Of a stretch of 29,385 nucleotides of DNA, positions 23,139 to 29,385 are shown one piece after another. The translations under genes were made by a program, and so were the position numbers. This DNA is from DASVWH01 sp036389715 (GTDB lineage Bacteria; Acidobacteriota; Blastocatellia; Pyrinomonadales; Pyrinomonadaceae): positions 1 through 29,385 of the forward strand of contig DASVWH010000129.1 of the NCBI GenBank assembly GCA_036389715.1. The letters run 5' to 3'. Under the pieces are notes generated by a model, which made no database searches, was not told where the DNA came from, and was given only the letters and a program-made list of their open reading frames with translations. Each line of letters opens with the position of its first letter. Positions within the stretch are counted from its first letter, which is position 1.

Positions 23139-24236
23139 TTAGTCTTCCTTCGACTCTCTTTCATAGCTTTCCAACACTTCGAGCAGCGTCGCCCGCTCGG
23201 ACTCGAAGGAGAGGACGCTGCCGCCGCTCTCTTGAATAGTGCGCAGCGCGGCATCTAGGCGCAGGTCGTCCGGCTCGCGGCGGAAGGCGACGAGCAATTC
23301 CGTGCCCTGCTCGATCAATTCAAGGTCGTCGAGGCCGTCTGCGAGGATGGCGGCGGCGCGCTGGCTCGTCAGGCCGCGAATCTTGAGCCGCACGCGCTCG
23401 GCCTGCCTGTGTGCGTCACGCAGCTGCTGCGGCGTGCCGAGCGCGCGAATCCGCCCGCCGCTGATGACGGCGACGCGCTCGCAAAGCTCTTCGACTTCGG
23501 CCAGGTTGTGTGAAGTCAGGAGAATAGAGACGGGCGGATCGCCCCCGGCCAGCGAACTGATGAGCGCGCGCATCCGCGCCGCGGCCAGCGGGTCGAGCGA
23601 GCGCGTCGGCTCGTCCAGCAGCAGCACAGGCGGACCGGCGAGCATCGCGCGGGCGAAGGCCATCCGCTGCTTGTTGCCCGTCGAAAGCTCACCGAAGCGA
23701 CGCGAGACCAGCTCTTTCAACTCGAAGCGCTCGACCAGCTCGATGATGCGGCGGCGCGCGGCCGCGTCCTTCAAGCCGTAGAGCCGCGCGAAGAACATCA
23801 GATTCTGCTCGACCGTCAGCCGCCAGTAAAAGCTGCGCTCTTCGGCGGTCGCCAGGCCCACCTGCGCGCGGACACGCTGTTCATCGCGGACGCTGTCAAA
23901 GCCTTTGACGGTCACGGACCCGGAAGTCGGCTGAACGAGGGTGGCGATAATCTTGGTCAGCGTCGTCTTGCCCGCGCCGTTGCGCCCGATGAGCCCGAAG
24001 ATTTCCCCCTCGCCGACCTCGAAGCAGACCTCGCTCAAAGCCTGCACGGGGGGCTTCGTCCGGCGATGCAGAAGCTGCTTGAGACGTGCGAGCGGGACAG
24101 GATAGGTTTTAGAGAGGCGGTCAATCGAGATGGCGGCCACGCGCTCTGTCCGCGCGGCGGAAAGCTCCGCCTCGTCCCCTGCAAGGCCGTCTGCGTTTAT
24201 CATCTGAGTCTCAGCGCCCATCTCGTCAAAGCTCAA
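23139..24236 (-). CDS. ABC-2 type transporter ATP-binding protein
   Basis: The 365-aa product has an intact nucleotide-binding domain: Walker A GRNGAGKTT (84-92), signature LSTGNKQR (184-191), Walker B VLLLDEPT (204-211) and switch histidine H243. The C-terminal ~100 residues with LKIRGLTSQRAAAIL and LLEVLESYERE are the extension common to ABC-2 export ATPases (NatA/DrrA type). It lacks the C-terminal region of oligopeptide-uptake ATPases, so it probably powers the ABC-2 permease and not the Dpp permeases upstream. The assumed TTG start overlaps the dppC stop as TTGA. An in-frame ATG 15 bases later is equally possible. Confidence 0.93.
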   Translation of the reverse strand: MSFDEMGAETQMINADGLAGDEAELSAARTERVAAISIDRLSKTYPVPLARLKQLLHRRTKPPVQALSEVCFEVGEGEIFGLIGRNGAGKTTLTKIIATLVQPTSGSVTVKGFDSVRDEQRVRAQVGLATAEERSFYWRLTVEQNLMFFARLYGLKDAAARRRIIELVERFELKELVSRRFGELSTGNKQRMAFARAMLAGPPVLLLDEPTRSLDPLAAARMRALISSLAGGDPPVSILLTSHNLAEVEELCERVAVISGGRIRALGTPQQLRDAHRQAERVRLKIRGLTSQRAAAILADGLDDLELIEQGTELLVAFRREPDDLRLDAALRTIQESGGSVLSFESERATLLEVLESYERESKED

Positions 24237-25048
24237 CGCCTGCGCTGCCTCGGGTCAAGATATTGACGCAGTCCGTCGCCGATGAAGTTGAAGGCGAGAA
24301 CAGTGAGCGCAATCGCCAGCCCCGGAAAGATGAGCGCGTGCGGGGCGGCCTGGAGCACCTCGAACTTGCTGGCCTCTTCGATCATCTTGCCCCAGGAGGG
24401 CGTCTGCTCCGGCACGCCCAGGCCGAGGAAAGAGAGCGAGGCTTCCGAGAGCACAGCGCCCGCCATCCCGAGGCTCGCCTGGACGATTAGGGGTTGAATC
24501 GCGTTCGGCAGAATATGCGCCGCCAGGATCCGCATGTTGCCTGCGCCGAGCGCGCGCGCCGCCTGTACGAAATCATACTCGCGCACCTTGAGCACCTGCC
24601 CGCGTATCAGGCGCGCATAGCCCACCCAGCCGATGACGCAGAGCGCGAAGATTAACTGGTTGATCCCGCCGCCGAGAAACGCCACCAGCGCAATCGCCAG
24701 CAGCAGGCCAGGGAACGCCAGGAAGACGTTGAAGATGTAGCCTGACATGAGGCGGTCCAGCCAGCCGCCGTAATAGCCCGAGAGCGCGCCGAGAATCGTC
24801 CCGACGAAGGCCGAGACGAGGACGACGATGATCCCGACCCGCATCGAAATGCGTGTCCCGTAAACGACGCGCGAGAAAATATCGCGCCCCGTATGGTCCG
24901 TCCCGAAGAGGTGAGCGGCCGTCGGCGGCTTAAGGCGATTTTGGGAGTTCGTCTTCGTCACGTCCTGCGGCGCAATCAACGGAGCAAAGACGGCGACGAT
25001 CACCAGAATGGCGACGATGACGAACCCGAAGATGGAGAGACGAGTCAT
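24233..25048 (-). CDS. dppC: Dipeptide/oligopeptide ABC transporter permease, DppC type
   Basis: The 271-aa product has the DppC/OppC layout: an N-terminal helix (about 4-25), the conserved AHLFGTDHTGRDIFSRVVYGTRIS (about 45-68), and several helices. The cytoplasmic EAA loop DFVQAARALGAGNMRILAAHILPN lies near 160-185. The C-terminal LAFNFIGDGLRQYLDPR is typical. It would form the channel for peptide or nickel-type uptake together with DppB. The overlap with the following ATPase gene (4 bases) shows one operon. The substrate-binding protein and the two uptake ATPases are not in this window. Confidence 0.95.
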   Translation of the reverse strand: MTRLSIFGFVIVAILVIVAVFAPLIAPQDVTKTNSQNRLKPPTAAHLFGTDHTGRDIFSRVVYGTRISMRVGIIVVLVSAFVGTILGALSGYYGGWLDRLMSGYIFNVFLAFPGLLLAIALVAFLGGGINQLIFALCVIGWVGYARLIRGQVLKVREYDFVQAARALGAGNMRILAAHILPNAIQPLIVQASLGMAGAVLSEASLSFLGLGVPEQTPSWGKMIEEASKFEVLQAAPHALIFPGLAIALTVLAFNFIGDGLRQYLDPRQRRR

Positions 25049-25064
25049 AGCTTAGTGAATGACT

Positions 25065-25139
25065 AATAGTAAATCGTCAATAGTAAATCGTTAATAGATA
25101 AAGGCCGTTTCTGTTGACGATTGATGATTTACTATTGAC
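25065..25139. repeat. AT-rich tandem and inverted repeat between dppB and dppC
   Basis: AATAGTAAATCGT occurs twice in tandem (25065-25077 and 25079-25091). GTCAATAGTAAATC (25076-25089) has an exact inverted copy, GATTTACTATTGAC (25126-25139). A second pair, AATCGTCAA (25072-25080) with TTGACGATT (25114-25122), allows an alternative fold. The stretch is far more AT-rich than its flanks and fills the whole 94-base gap between two genes that are usually adjacent. It may act as an mRNA stability or attenuation element, or be a member of a dispersed repeat family. Confidence 0.75.
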
Positions 25140-25142
25140 CCT

Positions 25143-26144
25143 TTATGAAACCCTGATTCGCGGATCGAGATAGCGATAAATCATATCGGTCAGCGTGTTG
25201 GCGATAATATACGTGATGCTGATGACGAGGACCGTGCCCTGCACGATGCGATAATCGCGGCTCCCGATGCCTTCTTCGAGCAGGAGCGTGCCGAGGCCGC
25301 GCCAGATGAAAATCTTCTCCGTGATAATCGCGCCGGCCAGCAACACGCCGAGCTGGAGGCCGAGGATAGTCACGACCGGAATCAGCCCGTTCTTCAGGAC
25401 GTGCTTGTAAACGACCTTGCGCTGGCTCAAACCCTTGGCGCGCGCCGTGCGAACGTAATCCTCATTCATCTCTTCGATGACGGAGGAGCGAACCATTCGC
25501 GTCAGGATGGCCGAGAGCGCCGCGCCGAGCGTGATGGCCGGAAGCAGTATGTCTTCCGGGTACATACTGCCCGAGGCCCGCAGCCACCCGAGCTTGATGG
25601 CGAAGAGATAGACGAGCAGCGGCCCGATGACGAAACCCGGCAGGCTGATGCCGAGCAGCGCGATGACCGACGAGACGCTGTCAATCCATCGCCCGCGATT
25701 CGTCCCCGCCAGGATGCCGAGCGGGATAGCGATGGCCAGCGCGATCAGGAGCGCGGCGACAGCCAGCTCGATAGTCGCCGGGTAACGTTCGAGAATCAGG
25801 TCCAGCACGGGACGGTCCGTCCGAAATGACCTCCCCATGTCGCCGTGCAGGAGGTTGCGCCAGTACTCCGTATAGCGATTGTTCCATCCGTGCCACTCGA
25901 AATGCCTTGAGCCGCTCGGGTCGCGCGGGAACGAAAAGAAGAAGGGCGGGCGGTCCAGACCATGCTTTTGATTGAAGCTGGCAATCTCCTGCGGCGACGC
26001 CTGCTCGCCCAGGATGGCGCTCGCCGGGTCGCCCGGAACCAGCTCGATGAGCAGCGTGACGATGGAGACGACCGTCCAGACGACCAGGATCAGCATGGCC
26101 AGCCGACGCAGGATGCCGAGTATCTTATGCTTGAACGCAGGCAC
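25143..26144 (-). CDS. dppB: Dipeptide/oligopeptide ABC transporter permease, DppB type
   Basis: The 333-aa product has the DppB/OppB pattern: an N-terminal helix after RRLAML (about 14-35), LVPGDPASAILGE (about 34-46), and a periplasmic loop with YWRNLLHGDMGRSF. Five further helices follow, with the EAA loop EDYVRTARAKGLSQRKVVYKHVLKN (about 226-250) and the C-terminal TDMIYRYLDPRI. About 20 extra residues sit in the first periplasmic loop (PPFFFSFPRDPSGSRHFEW). The start is GTG 26142-26144, with GAGGAT rather far upstream. It is the first gene of the operon, which continues to dppC. Confidence 0.95.
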   Translation of the reverse strand: MPAFKHKILGILRRLAMLILVVWTVVSIVTLLIELVPGDPASAILGEQASPQEIASFNQKHGLDRPPFFFSFPRDPSGSRHFEWHGWNNRYTEYWRNLLHGDMGRSFRTDRPVLDLILERYPATIELAVAALLIALAIAIPLGILAGTNRGRWIDSVSSVIALLGISLPGFVIGPLLVYLFAIKLGWLRASGSMYPEDILLPAITLGAALSAILTRMVRSSVIEEMNEDYVRTARAKGLSQRKVVYKHVLKNGLIPVVTILGLQLGVLLAGAIITEKIFIWRGLGTLLLEEGIGSRDYRIVQGTVLVISITYIIANTLTDMIYRYLDPRIRVS

Positions 26145-26188
26145 GCGAGCTTACTCAATCCTCGAATTGAAATGGAAATACGAAGCGG

Positions 26189-26215
26189 ATAATAGCAGAA
26201 AATCGAGACTTGCAA
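26189..26215 (-). promoter_or_regulatory. Candidate promoter of the dpp/ABC operon
   Basis: On the minus strand TTGCAA (26210-26215), a 15-base spacer and TATTAT (26189-26194) with an extended TG element just before it form a plausible promoter. The start would fall near 26182, about 38 bases before the dppB GTG. Confidence 0.45.
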
Positions 26216-26336
26216 ATGATGAATGTCGGAATGGGCGGGCAAAAGAGGCGCGGAAAAAAACGTAACCTGAAGAAACGCGCTCCGTTCAATCCGTACAACA
26301 GCCCCGACAACCGTGTACGTTTCAACGATGCGTCCT

Positions 26337-27158
26337 TCAGGCTACGTTTTGTGGTTGCACCTCTAATTCGGACTCAAGTTGGCGTGCAACCAAACCGGAT
26401 GACCGGCAGGGACGTGTCCCCAGGTGGAGCGCCGCGATGCCGCCGGTCAAATTCTGATACTCGACCTGAACAAAACCTGCCCCGCGCATCATGGCCGCGA
26501 GTTCTTTCTGGGCCGGAAACCGTCTGACGGAATCCGGTAAGTATTCATAAGCGCCGCGCGAGCCGCTAATGAGTCCGCCGATGCGCGGCAGGACCTTCGC
26601 AAAGTAGAACTGAAACAGCGTCCGAAAGCCCGGCACGAGTGGCCTTGAAAATTCCAGGATGGCCGCCTGCCCGCCCGGTTTCAGAACCCGCCACAGCTCT
26701 TTCAAACCCTCTTCGACGCTCGATAAATTCCTGAGACCGAACGCGATGGTCACGGCCTCGAAGGATTCACCGGCGAAGGGCAGCCTCAGCGCGTCTCCTT
26801 CGACGAAGGGAATCGGCGCGGGCCGCGCACCCTGCGCCGCCCTGGCCTTGCGCGCGGCAATCTTGCGCGCGGCAATCTCAAGCATCGGCCTGCAAAAGTC
26901 GGTCCCGATGACGCGAGCCTTCGTCGTTTCAGACAACTCCAACGAGAGGTCGCCCGTCCCGCAGGCCACGTCCAGAGCGCAAGCGCCCTCGGTCGAAAGG
27001 CTCTCTCGCAACCTCTTTGCAACCAGCCGCCGCCAGCGTTTGTCCGTGTTCCCCGACAGCAGGTGATTCAAAAGATCGTAACGATTCGCAATGCCCGCGA
27101 ACATTTCACGCACACGACGCGAATGTTCAAACTCTATTGTGTTCTGCTCTTCGGGCAC
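26337..27158 (-). CDS. ubiE: Demethylmenaquinone/ubiquinone methyltransferase UbiE/MenG
   Basis: The 273-aa SAM-dependent methyltransferase has the UbiE signatures: ANRYDLLNHLLSGNTDKRWRR (24-44), motif I ALDVACGTGDLSLEL (61-75), the acidic ribose contact GTDFCRPMLEIAARK (85-99), FGLRNLSSVEEGLKELWRVLKPGG in the core, and ILEFSRP. It methylates demethylmenaquinone to menaquinone (or the ubiquinone precursor) at the membrane. Menaquinone is the likelier product in this lineage. GTG 27158 fits the usual N-terminal length. The frame stays open to a TTG at 27203, but the added residues are atypical. A ~20-residue C-terminal extension past the usual end is present. It lies 60 bases after the M16 gene. 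Confidence 0.95.
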   Translation of the reverse strand: MPEEQNTIEFEHSRRVREMFAGIANRYDLLNHLLSGNTDKRWRRLVAKRLRESLSTEGACALDVACGTGDLSLELSETTKARVIGTDFCRPMLEIAARKIAARKARAAQGARPAPIPFVEGDALRLPFAGESFEAVTIAFGLRNLSSVEEGLKELWRVLKPGGQAAILEFSRPLVPGFRTLFQFYFAKVLPRIGGLISGSRGAYEYLPDSVRRFPAQKELAAMMRGAGFVQVEYQNLTGGIAALHLGTRPCRSSGLVARQLESELEVQPQNVA

Positions 27159-27218
27159 GACTATACTAATTCCGACGGGGAAATGGTTGCAGGAGGCTTG
27201 CAATAAGTTTGCGAATCA

Positions 27219-28619
27219 TCAGGGCTTCCTGGCCGGTAAGGGTGTGGGCCCGGGCGATGGCGCCGGCGCTGCTCCGAAGATTTCGACCTTGCCCGCGCGC
27301 TCGATGTCCGGTTTGAGCTGCGCGGCGGAGCCGACGACGACCGAGGCCAGAGGAGCGGTGCCGAAGAGCCTGGATGCGGTGCGCTGCAAATCCTTCGACG
27401 TGACGTTTCTCAACTGCCGGATTCTGTCTTCAACCGAAGGCAGGTTGAAAGTATCCGTATCGAGCCAGAGGTCCGCGAGAGATTCGGGGCGCGCGCTCTT
27501 GTTGTTGAGTTCGGCGATGGCCTCGCTCTTGAGACGTTCGAGCACGTCGGCGGGCGTCTCGGATTTCGTCAGTGACGCGAGCACCTGCCGCGCCTTCTGG
27601 AGCGTCTTGCCGACTTCCGCGACGGGCACGGACGCGCCGAGGACGAAGAGGCCCGGCAGAGCGCGCCCTTCATGACGAACGAAGAAAGCGCTCCGGGCAA
27701 GCTCCGGCTGTTGGGCCTGCCAGGCATCGCGGGCTAACAGTGCGAGCAGTGTGGCGGCGGCATAGTCTGCGTCGGCCCTGGCCAGCCCCCGCGCGGCGAG
27801 CCTGACTTCCGCGGTCTCCGTGCCCGGTAAATCAAAGATTAGCGTGCGCGTGTCGGGCGCTTCGGGCTGACGGAAAGTGGCGGGCACAATCGTCTCGCTC
27901 TTGCGCCAGCTTCCCAGCAACTGCTTGAGCGCACGCAGCGCGCGGCCGTTATCAACGCCGCCGATGAGGACTAGTGTTGCGTTATTCGGGTTGAGAAAGC
28001 GTTCGCGGGCCAGCAGGAGGTCCGGGCGTTCGATACGCGCCAGGGTTTCGGGCGAACCGGCCGCCGGACGCCCGAGCGGGTAATCGCCGAAGAGCCTGGC
28101 GGCGATGGCACGGTCGGCCATCAGCGTCGGCGAGGTGCTCATGTCGCCTGCGAGCTTGATGCGCGTGGCCCGCAGGCGGCCGACATTCTCGGGCGTGAGC
28201 TGCGTGCTGACCAGCGCCGTGCGTAAGATTTCCAGCATCCGCTCCAATTCGGAAGCCCGCCCGGACATCGTGACGTTGATTCCATCGTAGTCGCTGGTGA
28301 CTTCGAGCCGCCCGCCCAGCTCTTCGACGAAATACTCGCGCGTCGTCATGTCCGGAAAGAGCGCGTCGGCCAGCAGCGCCATCATTCCGGCCTTGCCCGC
28401 CAGGTCAAAGACCGACCCGCTGTGAATGCGCAGCTTCAACAGCGCATTGGCATCGCCCGGGCGATTCCAGAGCAGGATGCGCAGGCCGTTGAGAAGCTCC
28501 TCGCGGCGCGGCTGCGGCGTCGTCTGTGCGCCGCTCCCGAGCGTCGAGCAGATGAGCAAGAGGGCCAGGAAAAGCGCCGTCGAGCCTGCTTTGCCGAACA
28601 ATCTAGTTTGAGCCTTCAT
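27219..28619 (-). CDS. M16-family (insulinase-like) protein with degenerate active site
   Basis: The 466-aa product has a signal peptide (about 1-32, ending SGAQ) and two M16-type alpha/beta domains. LRILLWNRPGDANALLKLRIHSGSVFD (about 47-72) and the Y-PLG-P...D segment with RERFLNPNNATLVLIGG are typical. The canonical HxxEH, expected at 81-85, reads ALLAD, so all three zinc/catalytic residues are lost. Such subunits usually pair with an active M16 partner, but none is in this window. ATG 28619 starts the signal peptide. The frame is open 27 codons further upstream, but that would bury the signal. It reads into ubiE and may be cotranscribed. Confidence 0.88.
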   Translation of the reverse strand: MKAQTRLFGKAGSTALFLALLLICSTLGSGAQTTPQPRREELLNGLRILLWNRPGDANALLKLRIHSGSVFDLAGKAGMMALLADALFPDMTTREYFVEELGGRLEVTSDYDGINVTMSGRASELERMLEILRTALVSTQLTPENVGRLRATRIKLAGDMSTSPTLMADRAIAARLFGDYPLGRPAAGSPETLARIERPDLLLARERFLNPNNATLVLIGGVDNGRALRALKQLLGSWRKSETIVPATFRQPEAPDTRTLIFDLPGTETAEVRLAARGLARADADYAAATLLALLARDAWQAQQPELARSAFFVRHEGRALPGLFVLGASVPVAEVGKTLQKARQVLASLTKSETPADVLERLKSEAIAELNNKSARPESLADLWLDTDTFNLPSVEDRIRQLRNVTSKDLQRTASRLFGTAPLASVVVGSAAQLKPDIERAGKVEIFGAAPAPSPGPTPLPARKP

Positions 28620-28826
28620 ATTCTGACTAAGAAGATAGCTTAAATCGGGTGAAAAAGGGAATTTGCCGGTCTGCGAGAGGCGCGCGCGGCCCCGGCGCAT
28701 AGGGAATTATGACGGGGAGTGGCCGAAAAACAGTTTAGATGCCGCCGCCCGGCCCGTCAACCGTTTAACCATCTCGTGCATCAAAACTCCGGTCAGTTGA
28801 AGGCTTAAGAGCACCAGTGCGCCTGC

Positions 28827-28855
28827 TTCACACCTGGCCCGAGCGAAAGTATAAT
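28827..28855 (+). promoter_or_regulatory. Promoter of the zinc-ribbon gene
   Basis: TTCACA (28827-28832), a 17-base spacer and the perfect TATAAT (28850-28855) give a start near 28862 and a leader of about 125 bases. The leader holds a short CCGG-aata-CCGG stem followed by GTTTTTC (28879-28896), which could attenuate. The rest of the 366-base gap between the divergent M16 and zinc-ribbon genes (28620-28826) shows no gene or RNA that I recognise. Confidence 0.65.
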
Positions 28856-28986
28856 GCGGTTTGGACAGCGGTTGTCGCCGGAATACCGGGTTTTTCGGTC
28901 AAGTTGGTCCCCGGAAAGGAGTTGGCCGCCTCTTCGGCGAAACCCCTTTCTAATTTGATTTCCCTGTAGCGGGTTCGAGGATAAAG

Positions 28987-29385
28987 ATGAAACAATGTAG
29001 TACGTGCCGGGAAGAGTTTGCGGATAAGTTCAGCTTCTGCCCCGTTGACGGCACTCCCCTGGCGCAGTTCGACGCACGGGCAGCCCAACCCTCTGTTACC
29101 GAAACCGAGCAGACTCGGCCGCAGCTCTCGCCCGCAGGTGAAAGTTTTACAGCCGGTTCCGCTGGCTCTGAAGCGGCAGCCGCCCCGGTTGCGCACTCCG
29201 TGCCCAGGGATAACGGCTATCACCCGACGATCATCAACGATACAGGCCTCACGCGCCGCCTGATCGATGAACTGCGCACCGTCTCGCGCGATTCTCAACT
29301 GACCTGGCCCGAATTCAAGCGTGACCCCTTCGGCTATTCCAAGCGCCTGCTTTCCGCCTATTCTCTGATGTTCTGGCGCTTTCTC
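28987..29385 (+). CDS. N-terminal zinc-ribbon protein (partial, runs off the end)
   Basis: The 133 visible residues begin MKQCSTCREEFADKFSFCPVDGTPL. C4, C7 and C18 form three ligands of a CxxC...FCPxDG zinc ribbon, and the fourth ligand is probably replaced or further on. A disordered Ala/Pro/Glu stretch (about 26-75) follows. Then comes a conserved-looking block, GLTRRLIDELRTVSRDSQ and WPEFKRDPFGYSKRLL (about 86-119), leading into hydrophobic residues at the edge that probably start a membrane helix. Similar N-terminal ribbons occur on diverse acidobacterial membrane proteins, so I cannot name a function. GAGG lies 6 bases before the ATG. Confidence 0.75.
   Translation, partial: MKQCSTCREEFADKFSFCPVDGTPLAQFDARAAQPSVTETEQTRPQLSPAGESFTAGSAGSEAAAAPVAHSVPRDNGYHPTIINDTGLTRRLIDELRTVSRDSQLTWPEFKRDPFGYSKRLLSAYSLMFWRFL

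Noticed and set aside
26210..26527. 105-codon plus-strand frame rich in Lys/Arg
   Set aside because: Most of it is antisense to ubiE and it has no ribosome site.
28620..28700. Upstream extension of the M16 protein
   Set aside because: It would place 27 residues before a clear signal peptide that begins at ATG 28619.

Overview
This GC-rich, gene-dense window fits an Acidobacteriota-type chromosome. A member of class Blastocatellia is my best guess. It rests on the style of the genes: a pilMNOPQ block led by a GEMM riboswitch, LolA-like/M23 and M16 secreted proteins, and an N-terminal CxxC...FCPxDG zinc ribbon. I have made no phylogenetic test. No insertion sequence, prophage, integrase or CRISPR array is visible, so this looks like ordinary chromosome.

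Layout. 1-2950: the tail of a membrane protein, a secreted LolA-like/M23 peptidase fusion, a secreted protein of unknown function, and a 51-aa basic protein directly behind a consensus -10 box. 3040-3425: tRNA-His and tRNA-Arg. 3584-5700: an AI-2E family transporter, a Nudix hydrolase, and an 84-aa unknown protein with its own ribosome site and terminator. 5700-7535: a gene-poor stretch, an HU-family protein, tRNA-Pro and RdgB. 7685-10890: two convergent genes, a 462-aa unknown and a membrane-anchored DUF3352-like protein. 11127-14420: a hexapeptide acyltransferase, an ABM-type monooxygenase, an overlapping HipA-like kinase/DUF3037 pair, and an FMN reductase.

14531-21329 is the centrepiece: a type IV pilus operon (pilM, pilN, pilO, a pilP-like gene, pilQ, then a roadblock/LC7 gene). 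It has a strong promoter at its head and a strong intrinsic terminator at its end. Its roughly 520-nt leader contains a well-supported GEMM-class cyclic dinucleotide riboswitch. A second messenger therefore probably controls synthesis of the inner-membrane alignment complex, the outer-membrane secretin and a polarity-type regulator together.

21392-26215 (minus strand): the transglycosylase mtgA, then a four-gene transport operon that joins DppB/DppC-type permeases to an ABC-2 type ATPase/permease pair. 26337-28619 (minus): ubiE/menG behind an M16-family protein that has lost its catalytic motif. 28987-end: the start of a zinc-ribbon protein behind a good sigma70-type promoter.

The riboswitch-led pil operon is the strongest regulatory find. 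The HipA-like kinase/DUF3037 pair is the best candidate for an undescribed two-protein system.
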